From assembly GCA_012522705.1 (NCBI GenBank), contig JAAYJY010000278.1, positions 1 through 5,278 of the forward strand: 5,278 nucleotides of DNA. Reading direction: 5' to 3'. The stretch's first letter is position 1; every line of letters starts with the position of its first letter. Under the pieces are notes generated by a model. The model was not told where the DNA came from and ran no database searches. It saw only the letters and a program-made list of their open reading frames with translations. Shown here piece by piece: positions 1-5,153 of this stretch. The translations under genes and the position numbers were made by a program. The DNA comes from Syntrophomonadaceae bacterium. Its GTDB lineage: Bacteria; Bacillota; Syntrophomonadia; Syntrophomonadales; Syntrophomonadaceae.

Positions 1-230
1 GAAGTGGTAAGCCTCTCGATCCAGTGTTCTTTGGGATTACGCAGAAATTTAGCAAAACTCTGCTGGGCTTTTCTCTCCGCCTCGGGGTCAGTTTTCCATA
101 TCCCTTTTGGGCCCCTGAAGTCCCGTATACCTGATTCGGTGCTGATGCCTGCTCCTGTCAATGCAATGGCATACCTGGCGCCAGCCAATATCTGCGCCGC
201 AGCTTTTATTCTCTCATCGTCAGTTTTCAA
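1..230 (-). CDS. Sir2-family NAD-dependent protein deacylase, N-terminal 76 residues (partial)
   Basis: Reading the minus strand from 230 towards 1 gives an open frame that leaves the window after 76 complete codons. Residues 26-41 read GAGISTESGIRDFRGP, the signature of the sirtuin NAD-binding Rossmann fold (GAG-IS-x-x-SGI-x-DFRGP). It is preceded by the usual short hydrophobic strand (YAIALT) and followed by GIWKTDPEA. Sirtuins remove acetyl or longer acyl groups from lysines using NAD, in the cytoplasm. The zinc-binding cysteines, catalytic histidine and C-terminus lie outside the window, so the sub-class and substrate range cannot be judged. The start is the TTG at 230-228: an in-frame TGA (239-237) lies three codons upstream and a ribosome-binding-like sequence fits. 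It begins 84 bases after tex with no clear terminator between them, so it is probably in the tex transcript. Family assignment is firm; the exact subfamily is not known. Confidence 0.9.
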   Translation of the reverse strand, partial: MKTDDERIKAAAQILAGARYAIALTGAGISTESGIRDFRGPKGIWKTDPEAERKAQQSFAKFLRNPKEHWIERLTT

Positions 231-234
231 AGCC

Positions 235-245
235 GATCACCCTTT
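235..245 (-). promoter_or_regulatory. Ribosome binding site supporting the TTG start of the sirtuin gene
   Basis: The minus strand reads AAAGGGTGATC here, ending four bases before the TTG start. It resembles the extended anti-16S complement AAGGAGGTGATC with one G-rich deviation. The site contains the in-frame stop TGA (239-237), so translation of the sirtuin cannot begin further upstream in this frame. This supports the unusual TTG start. Confidence 0.5.
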
Positions 246-314
246 CCCTCGAAATGTGCTTTCACATCTTCATCCCCACGGTCATACCCTGGGAGGTAAA
301 AAACCGTTCCTGTG

Positions 315-2456
315 TTACTGGTTCTGTGGTTTCATGGTTAACGCGATTCGATGCCGCTCGCGGTCGATGCTGAGGACCGTCACTTTAACTATATCCCCGA
401 TGGATACGACTTCGAGGGGGTGCTTGACGCGATGGGTTGCCATTTCCGAGACATGAACCAATCCGTCGGTTTTGACCCCGATATCCACAAAGGCCCCGAA
501 GTCCACCACATTTCTTACTACCCCTTCCAATTCCATGCCGGCCTGAATGGCCTCCATACTTAAAACATCCTGCCGGAAAATAGGCGGGGGTACGTCTTCG
601 CGCGGATCTCGGCCGGGCCTGAGCAAGGCTTCCACGATGTCTCTGAGAGTAGGCAATCCTGCGTCCAGCGTGGCCGATAATTGGTGCAGATTGGCGGACT
701 GCAGCTTGGTTCGCAAATTGGCATCGTCCGGATTGCGGAGATCTGCATCCAGGTGCTGTAAAAGATCCTGGACCAGCTGGTAGGATTCCGGGTGGATCGG
801 GGTGGCGTCCAAAGGGTTGGCTCCGCCGCTGATACGCAGGAAACCGGCTGCCTGCTCAAAGGCTTTGGGACCCAGCTTGGGTACTTTGAGCAACTGGCGG
901 CGATTCTCATAGGAGCCGTTATCGGCCCGGTATTGGACAATGTTTTTGGCCACTGTGTGGTTGATCCCTGCCACATGGGTCAGCAGAGCAGGGGAGGCAG
1001 TATTCAGATCAACCCCTACATGGTTTACCGCCGATTCCACTACCCCGCTTAACCGTTCTTCCAGCTGCTTGGCGGGGAGATCATGTTGATATTGGCCAAC
1101 CCCGATACTTTTGGGATCGATTTTCACCAGCTCTGCCAATGGGTCCTGGATCCGACGCCCGATAGATACGGCACTGCGCTCCGATACGTCCAGGTCCGGG
1201 AATTCCTCCGCTGCCAAGGGGGAAGCAGAATAAACACTGGCGCCGGCCTCACTGACGATGGTGTAGGCCAGGTGCGGCCAGTCTGACTGTTGAATAAAGC
1301 TGGCGACCACGGCTTCGGTCTCCCGCGAGGCGGTACCATTGCCGATAGCGATCGCATCCACCTGGTATTTTTCCACCAGGCGCTGCAGCACCGCCTGGGT
1401 AGCTTTGATCTCGCTGCGGGGCGGGGTGGGGTAAAAGACGCCGATCTCCAGGACCAGGCCGGTCGGGTCAACTACCGCCCACTTGCAGCCGGTACGATAG
1501 GCGGGATCGATACCCAATATGGTTTTACCCTTGATCGGGGCCTGTAAAAGCAGCGCCCGGAGGTTGCGGGCAAAAACCTCCAATGCCTGGGTTTGAGCTT
1601 TTTCGGTCAGCTCATTGCGGATATCCCGCTCAATGGCCGGTGCCAAAAGGCGCTGCCAGGCGTCGATGATTGCCAGGCTCAGCTGTTCCCGGGCTGGTCC
1701 CGGCTTAAGATATTTGCGGTTCATCATTTGTACCATGGCGTCCTGGTCCTGTTCGATGGCGACCTTGACTATTTCCTCTTTTTCGGCCCGATTTATAGCC
1801 AGGATTCGGTGGGAAGGCATACGGTTGACCGGCTCGCGGTAGTCATTGTACATGGCATAAACGGAAACCTGGTCTTTATCCCTGGCTCGGCTGACCAGCA
1901 CTCCGGCTCTCCTGGTCATGGCCCGGGCGGTTTGGCGCAGACCGGGGTCATCGGCTACGGTTTCGGCTATTATATCCCGGGCGCCCTGCAGGGCCGCCGA
2001 GGTTGAATCCACACTTTCATTAAGGTAGTTTTCGGCTTCCCGCTCCGGATCACCGTTGGGGGGGCAATCGAGAATATAATCGGCCAGTCCCTGCAATCCC
2101 TTGTCCCGGGCCATGGAGGCGCGGGTACGGCGCTTGGGACGAAATGGACGATAGATATCCTCCACCTCGGTGAGCCGGCGGGCGTCCCTGATTTTTTCCT
2201 GAATATCGGGGGTGAGCTGGCCCTGCTCCTCGATATGGCGCAGGACTTCTTCTTTGCGCTGGGCCAGATTGCGGAATAGTTTCTGTAATTCGTCGATACG
2301 CCGAATCTGCACTTCGTCCAGCTCGCCGGTGACTTCCTTACGATAACGGGCAATGAAGGGGATGGTCTTGTCGTCATCCAGCAAAGCCAGGGTACTGGCG
2401 ACCTTTTGGATAGGAATGCCGCTCTCCGCCGCAATCGATTCAATTATCTTATCCAT
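315..2456 (-). CDS. tex: Tex, Spt6-like transcription accessory protein (S1 RNA-binding)
   Basis: The protein has 713 residues, full length for the family (usually about 710-790). Tex is a cytoplasmic nucleic-acid-binding protein related to the core of eukaryotic Spt6 and acts in transcription and RNA metabolism; its exact bacterial role is still debated. Domains in order are the helical Tex N-terminal region (about 1-190), a central helical linker, and a YqgF/RNase H-like domain (about 308-440) with GIDPAYRTG at 315-323 and GNGTASRETE at 372-381. The family motif SEAGASVYSAS follows at 402-412, then DPLAELVKIDPKSIGVGQYQ at 438-457. Helix-hairpin-helix repeats follow (about 475-560, with VPKLGPKAFEQAAGFLRI). 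An S1 domain (about 638-708) has GVVRNVVDFGAFVDIGV. All expected parts are present and nothing looks broken. The start is ATG; an AGGAG lies 13 bases upstream, a rather long spacing. No terminator is seen after the stop, and the sirtuin gene follows by 84 bases. Confidence 0.97.
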   Translation of the reverse strand: MDKIIESIAAESGIPIQKVASTLALLDDDKTIPFIARYRKEVTGELDEVQIRRIDELQKLFRNLAQRKEEVLRHIEEQGQLTPDIQEKIRDARRLTEVEDIYRPFRPKRRTRASMARDKGLQGLADYILDCPPNGDPEREAENYLNESVDSTSAALQGARDIIAETVADDPGLRQTARAMTRRAGVLVSRARDKDQVSVYAMYNDYREPVNRMPSHRILAINRAEKEEIVKVAIEQDQDAMVQMMNRKYLKPGPAREQLSLAIIDAWQRLLAPAIERDIRNELTEKAQTQALEVFARNLRALLLQAPIKGKTILGIDPAYRTGCKWAVVDPTGLVLEIGVFYPTPPRSEIKATQAVLQRLVEKYQVDAIAIGNGTASRETEAVVASFIQQSDWPHLAYTIVSEAGASVYSASPLAAEEFPDLDVSERSAVSIGRRIQDPLAELVKIDPKSIGVGQYQHDLPAKQLEERLSGVVESAVNHVGVDLNTASPALLTHVAGINHTVAKNIVQYRADNGSYENRRQLLKVPKLGPKAFEQAAGFLRISGGANPLDATPIHPESYQLVQDLLQHLDADLRNPDDANLRTKLQSANLHQLSATLDAGLPTLRDIVEALLRPGRDPREDVPPPIFRQDVLSMEAIQAGMELEGVVRNVVDFGAFVDIGVKTDGLVHVSEMATHRVKHPLEVVSIGDIVKVTVLSIDRERHRIALTMKPQNQ

Positions 2457-2492
2457 ATAAATATCACTGCTCCTGCCTGAGTTGATCGTTTA

Positions 2493-2522
2493 ATCATACA
2501 ACAACCTGGTGCCTGTCCCCAA
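2493..2522 (-). promoter_or_regulatory. Candidate sigma-A-type promoter for tex
   Basis: On the minus strand a good -10 box TATGAT (2498-2493) lies 37 bases upstream of the tex ATG. With an 18-base spacer it is preceded by TTGGGG (2522-2517), which matches only the first half of the TTGACA consensus. The -35 would lie inside the short repeat at 2508-2520. The -10 match is reasonable and the -35 is weak. No other strong candidate was seen on this strand in the gap. Confidence 0.35.
2508..2520 (+). repeat. Short repeat GGTGCCTGTCCCC, copy 1
   Basis: The plus strand reads GGTGCCTGTCCCC, so the minus strand reads GGGGACAGGCACC. A related sequence, GGGGTCAGGGCAC, stands in the opposite orientation at 3223-3235, so the two bracket the membrane-protein gene at 2666-3220. 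From general familiarity, this word occurs repeatedly between genes in many bacterial genomes, but its copy number here cannot be checked from one window. No transposase is present. Confidence 0.45.
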
Positions 2523-2650
2523 CTTATTCCGGGAATGGGCGGGTGTCGGCCTCAATTTAAGACAAATATTTAAATCGATATTGCGGAACAATATGGAGAA
2601 CATTCTAGGTATGGGCAGGGATCGGCATCAAGCCGGTGAGTGTTGCCCTC

Positions 2651-2657
2651 AGGAGGT
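2651..2657 (+). promoter_or_regulatory. Strong ribosome binding site fixing the TTG start of the CBO0543-type gene
   Basis: AGGAGGT at 2651-2657 is a near-perfect Shine-Dalgarno sequence eight bases before the TTG at 2666. An in-frame TAA at 2657-2659 closes the frame upstream. The first internal methionine is only at residue 49, inside the second membrane helix, so TTG is the only sensible start. Confidence 0.85.
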
Positions 2658-2665
2658 AATTTATA

Positions 2666-3220
2666 TTGTTTGAGACCACTCTTCAAGGGAATACTCGAGA
2701 ATTATTGTGTTTGTGGGCCAGGCCAACTATCGCATTGGCCTTTATTCTTGCGGCCTGGAAATGGGGGGATTGGAAGAACTGGAGCAAGTATTACCCGACT
2801 ATCTTGTATATGATCGTATTTAACCTGGTATACTTCGCGCTATCAATAGACTTCCCTTTATGGAGCTATGATCACTCGGTACTGGGACACACCTATAGTG
2901 ATTTTGTGGTGGGATTTATTATGTTTCCGGCCACCATGCTGCTTTATCTGCCTTATCAACCTAAAGAAAAGATTAAACGGGTGGGTTTCCTTTTGTTTTG
3001 GGTCTTTATCTACGCAGGGATAGAGCTGCTCCAATCCAACATCGGTGGGATATTTTATTATAATGGCTGGAAATATAGCTATTCGGTGTTATTTGACGTT
3101 TTGTTTTTTGTCATGGCCCGGCTCCATTTCAAATATCCCCTATGGACTTTTGCCGGTTCGATAATCACGGTTCCTTTAGTATTGGCATTGTTCGATTTTC
3201 CGTTTAAAAACGTTATGTGA
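2666..3220 (+). CDS. CBO0543-family small integral membrane protein, function unknown
   Basis: This is a 184-residue, strongly hydrophobic protein with about six predicted membrane helices: roughly residues 14-31, 43-61, 79-97, 105-123, 139-154 and 158-177. The arrangement WKNWSKYYPTILY before helix 2, the FPLW segment after it, FPATMLLYLPY in helix 3 and FWVFIYAGIE in helix 4 fits the uncharacterised CBO0543 family of Clostridium and Bacillus. That match is from recognition, not a search. No catalytic motif is seen and no biochemical role is known. It has its own TTG start and strong ribosome binding site, is divergent from tex and ends 319 bases before the next operon, so it is probably monocistronic. 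It is visibly AT-richer than both neighbours; hydrophobic codons explain part of that. Short repeats flank it, which leaves recent acquisition possible. No clear terminator follows. Confidence 0.8.
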   Translation: MFETTLQGNTRELLCLWARPTIALAFILAAWKWGDWKNWSKYYPTILYMIVFNLVYFALSIDFPLWSYDHSVLGHTYSDFVVGFIMFPATMLLYLPYQPKEKIKRVGFLLFWVFIYAGIELLQSNIGGIFYYNGWKYSYSVLFDVLFFVMARLHFKYPLWTFAGSIITVPLVLALFDFPFKNVM

Positions 3221-3222
3221 AA

Positions 3223-3278
3223 GGGGTCAGGGCACAGTTCAAGATTACTGAAAATGTAAAGAACTGCTCTAGGGCAGT
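3223..3278 (+). repeat. Short repeat copy 2 with adjoining inverted repeats
   Basis: GGGGTCAGGGCAC at 3223-3235 is the inverted partner of the repeat at 2508-2520. It runs straight into CAGTTC (3235-3240), which is perfectly complementary to GAACTG at 3261-3266 across a 20-base spacer. A second small stem, ACTGC (3263-3267) with GCAGT (3274-3278), overlaps the first. No run of T follows, so this is not a typical terminator. It looks like a small repeat unit in which only part of the far arm is kept. Confidence 0.45.
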
Positions 3279-3299
3279 GGGGTATGCGTAATATACTGC

Positions 3300-3351
3300 C
3301 GGACGGACGGCATCCCTTCGGCCTCTGGCTTTCGGCCCATTGCACCGTCCG
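3300..3351 (+). repeat. GC-rich inverted repeat capable of forming a hairpin
   Basis: CGGACGG (3300-3306) is perfectly complementary to CCGTCCG (3345-3351). Inside the arms two GGCC words (in TTCGGCC and TTCGGCCC) can form a smaller stem. The left arm also contains a tandem GGAC repeat (GGACGGACGG). No T-run follows on either strand, so it is not called a terminator. Its role is unknown. Confidence 0.4.
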
Positions 3352-3438
3352 CCTGTGTCTCGATCCCACTGTGTCTTGTGCCTCTCGGGCAGGGATATGG
3401 CAAAATTTATCGAATGTTAAGAGCATAACGGATATATT

Positions 3439-3539
3439 GGCTCGACGAGCCGGCCGCCTAAGTCCATGGATATGGCTCCCGGCCAATGGGGATGAAGGGA
3501 AACCTTCATGCCTCCTGTTAATGGAAAGGAGGGCAACGG
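3439..3539 (+). ncRNA. Moco-type (molybdenum/tungsten cofactor) riboswitch candidate
   Basis: The leader directly before the 3540 start codon folds into three consecutive stems. Stem one pairs GCCGG (3449-3453) with CCGGC (3479-3483). It contains CCTAAG (3457-3462) and TATGG (3471-3475), the two halves of the classic 11-nucleotide GAAA-tetraloop receptor, closed by a short TCCATGGA cap. Stem two pairs ATGAAGG (3492-3498) with CCTTCAT (3503-3509) under a GAAA loop (3499-3502), the natural partner of that receptor. Stem three pairs CCTCC (3511-3515) with GGAGG (3528-3532). The sequence ends GGGCAACGG. This architecture, the CGAGCC entry and the GGC-AACGG exit match my memory of the Moco RNA motif. 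The outer closing stem (P1) is poor as I can fold it; the 5' boundary is approximate. The ribosome binding site lies in stem three, implying control of translation. A covariance-model search was not possible here. Confidence 0.75.
3528..3532 (+). promoter_or_regulatory. Ribosome binding site of the binding-protein gene, inside the riboswitch
   Basis: GGAGG at 3528-3532 lies seven bases before the ATG at 3540 and is the 3' arm of the last riboswitch stem, paired with CCTCC at 3511-3515. It decides for the 3540 start over the in-frame ATG at 3561, which has only a weak GGTGAG upstream. Formation of the stem would hide the site from ribosomes. Confidence 0.75.
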
Positions 3540-4457
3540 ATGAGGGATGGTGAGACAAACATGGATCGGATCTTAGTGCACATTTCCATCAATATAAGGA
3601 TGGCAGTAGTAGAGGCCTTAAAAGAAGAGATCAAAGCCTCCAACAAGAAATACGGGGCCAATACTACATTGGGTGCTTCGACCAGCCAACCAGAAGGAGC
3701 CTGGCTGCGGGACGGCCTGGCGCAGGGGAATCTGCCGGGTATGGCGTTAGCTCATGGGACGGATTTTGCCAGCTTGAGCCAGGAGCAGTTGGAGGAGATA
3801 ATGCTGCCGCTGCCGGACAAGTTTCCCATGGACAGCGGGCTGGAAGATAGAGGACTGCGGGATCCGGCGGGCTTGCTGCACCCGATGTTCCTGATCCCCT
3901 TTGTGATGATCTGCAACAGCTCGATGTTAGCGCCCCACGAGCGTCCGGCCGGCTGGGAGGACCTGCTGGACTCACGCTGGCACGGCCAGGTGTGTTTTCC
4001 AGCCCGGGACACGCCCATCGCCCAGGTGGTGACGGCCTGCTTGAGGACTCATTATCCCGCTTCCTACCAGGAATTCGCGGCCCGGCTGTCTTTCCTCAAA
4101 TCGCCGGTGGAAGTCATCAGAGCGGTGGGGGAGGGTCAATATCCGCTGGGCATCGCCAACCTGGGTTTTGCCAAAATGCTGACGGGGCAGCAGGTCAGCA
4201 CGATCTGGCCCGCCGAGGGGGCGGTGTGCAGCCCGCTGGTGTTGGCGTTTTTCCAACCCGCCCAGCCCCGCTGGTTGGAATTAGGGGAGGTACTGTTCCG
4301 GCCTGTGCTGCAGGATATGGCCGCCCGGCAGGGTTTTATCCCGGTGAGATCCGCTAACCTGGGGCTGGCGGATATCGCCGGCCCGGGGCGTGAATTGGCC
4401 TGGCCGGGATGGCAGGCTTATCTGGCCAGCCTCCGAACAGGGGATGCGAAACCATGA
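3540..4457 (+). CDS. Type 2 periplasmic-binding-fold protein (ABC substrate-binding-like) without signal peptide
   Basis: This 305-residue protein resembles extracellular solute-binding proteins of the iron/molybdate/thiamine type. The segment PAGWEDLLDSRWHGQVCFPA (136-155) is the usual P-x-x-W-x-DLL-D-x-x-W-x-G-x-(hydrophobic) motif at the domain crossover. EVIRAVGEGQYPLGIAN (191-207) and IWPAEGAVCSPL (222-233) correspond to later conserved segments of the fold. The N-terminus, MRDGETNMDRILVHISIN, has no hydrophobic signal sequence and no lipoprotein box, so the protein is predicted to stay in the cytoplasm. The other possible start (residue 8) does not change this. It is the first gene after the candidate Moco riboswitch and overlaps the following GTPase gene by four bases (ATGA), so translation is probably coupled. 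A role in binding a molybdenum or tungsten compound or cofactor is inference from context. The fold is fairly sure; the ligand is unknown. Confidence 0.8.
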   Translation: MRDGETNMDRILVHISINIRMAVVEALKEEIKASNKKYGANTTLGASTSQPEGAWLRDGLAQGNLPGMALAHGTDFASLSQEQLEEIMLPLPDKFPMDSGLEDRGLRDPAGLLHPMFLIPFVMICNSSMLAPHERPAGWEDLLDSRWHGQVCFPARDTPIAQVVTACLRTHYPASYQEFAARLSFLKSPVEVIRAVGEGQYPLGIANLGFAKMLTGQQVSTIWPAEGAVCSPLVLAFFQPAQPRWLELGEVLFRPVLQDMAARQGFIPVRSANLGLADIAGPGRELAWPGWQAYLASLRTGDAKP

Positions 4458-5137
4458 AAACCTTGACCGTATGTGGGCCGCCCTCCTCGGGGAAGACCGC
4501 GATAATCACCAAAGCCGCCGAGATACTGCAGCGCCAGGGGCAAAAAACCGGGGTGGTAAAATTCGATTGCCTGGCCACTCATGACGATGTCATATATGAA
4601 GAGAAAGGCATCCCCGTCAAGGTAGGTCTGTCCGGCAATCTTTGCCCCGACCATTTCCTGGTGAGCAACGTGGAGGCCTGCCATCGGTGGGCGGCCGAGC
4701 AGGGCTGCGATCTGCTGGTTTACGAGAGTGCCGGTCTGTGCAATCGCTGTGCCCCCCATATCAAAGGGGTGACGGCGGTGTGCGTGATCGATAATTTGAT
4801 GGGGATAAACACCCCCCGCAAGATAGGTCCGATGCTGAAGTTTGCCGACATCGTGGTCATCACCAAAGGCGACATCGTGTCCCAGGCGGAGAGGGAGGTA
4901 TTCGCTTTCAAAGTGCGACAGGCGAATCCCCGCTGCACCCTGCTGCAGATCAACGGCATAACCGGGCAGGGAGCCGCCCGCCTGGCGGGTTTGTTCCTGG
5001 AGGCAGCTCCCATCGACAGCCTGCGGGATCGGCAGCTGCGCTACCCCATGCCCTCGGCCCTGTGTTCCTATTGCCTGGGCGAAGTCCGGATCGGCGACGA
5101 CTATCAGATGGGCAGCGGCCGCAAGATGGTATTTTAA
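4454..5137 (+). CDS. HypB/CobW-like SIMIBI-class GTPase, putative metallochaperone
   Basis: The 227-residue protein starts at the ATG inside the ATGA overlap with the preceding gene; AGGGG at 4439-4443 is a modest ribosome binding site. It has a P-loop GPPSSGKT (8-15), a switch-like KFDCLATHDD (36-45), the Walker-B/G3 equivalent VYESAGLCNRCAPH (89-102), the guanine-specificity motif TKGD (137-140) and a G5-like segment INGITGQG (166-173). This order and the Cys-rich sequence after ESAG resemble HypB, the nickel-inserting GTPase of hydrogenase maturation, where the comparable ENVGNLVCP segment carries metal ligands. It lacks the N-terminal His/Cys tract of some HypB proteins. It has CxxC pairs at C96/C99 and C204/C207, plausible metal or Fe-S ligands. 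No hydrogenase or urease genes are visible nearby, and the candidate Moco riboswitch upstream points to molybdenum or tungsten instead. A MobB-like protein is a less likely alternative. The GTPase class is sure; the substrate is unknown. Confidence 0.85.
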   Translation: MKTLTVCGPPSSGKTAIITKAAEILQRQGQKTGVVKFDCLATHDDVIYEEKGIPVKVGLSGNLCPDHFLVSNVEACHRWAAEQGCDLLVYESAGLCNRCAPHIKGVTAVCVIDNLMGINTPRKIGPMLKFADIVVITKGDIVSQAEREVFAFKVRQANPRCTLLQINGITGQGAARLAGLFLEAAPIDSLRDRQLRYPMPSALCSYCLGEVRIGDDYQMGSGRKMVF

Positions 5138-5138
5138 C

Positions 5139-5145
5139 GAGGTGA
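5139..5145 (+). promoter_or_regulatory. Ribosome binding site of the third operon gene
   Basis: GAGGTGA at 5139-5145 is followed after eight bases by the ATG at 5154. It also precedes the ATG at 5147, but that frame closes after about 30 codons and the spacing is too short. The 5154 start is therefore chosen. Confidence 0.7.
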
Positions 5146-5153
5146 GATGATAA

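Larger units (their letters stand above)
3221..3438 (+). other. Intergenic stretch before the riboswitch, no gene supported
   Basis: Together with the riboswitch this makes a 319-base gap between coding regions. It holds the second copy of the short repeat and its associated inverted repeat (3223-3278), then a GC-rich hairpin region (3300-3351), then an AT-rich stretch (about 3395-3438) where the promoter of the downstream operon must lie. TATATT at 3433-3438 and CATAAC at 3424-3429 are possible -10 boxes, but neither has a recognisable -35 at proper spacing, so no promoter is called. Open frames across the stretch have no ribosome binding site and no recognisable protein sequence. Confidence 0.5.

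Noticed and set aside
240..314. Terminator between tex and the sirtuin gene
   Set aside because: On the minus strand a six-T run follows the tex stop but has no GC-rich stem before it, and the small ATGTG-AAAG-CACAT hairpin has no T-run after it.
4..456. Plus-strand open frame across the left edge
   Set aside because: It is antisense to the sirtuin gene and the end of tex, both of which have clear family motifs on the minus strand. Its own product resembles nothing and has no ribosome binding site.
3223..3278. Terminator after the CBO0543-type gene
   Set aside because: The stems here are short or widely spaced and are not followed by a T-run, so a rho-independent terminator is not supported.
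3284..3553. Plus-strand open frame of 89 codons in the gap before the binding-protein gene
   Set aside because: It has no ribosome binding site, its product has no recognisable features, and it would be translated through the riboswitch stems and overlap the real start at 3540.
3079..3558. Minus-strand open frame of 159 codons over the end of the membrane-protein gene, the gap and the riboswitch
   Set aside because: Its translation is rich in Arg, Pro, Ser and His with no recognisable domain. It runs antisense through a folded RNA and a coding gene, and no ribosome binding site was seen.
3561..4457. Alternative start of the binding-protein gene at the ATG at 3561
   Set aside because: The GGAGG at 3528-3532 is ideally spaced for 3540, whereas 3561 has only a weak GGTGAG upstream. 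The choice does not alter the lack of a signal peptide.
4454..5137. MobB (molybdopterin guanine dinucleotide adapter GTPase)
   Set aside because: MobB would suit a Moco context and also starts with a P-loop, but the ESAG-Cys segment, TKGD and C-terminal CxxC fit HypB/CobW-type proteins better.
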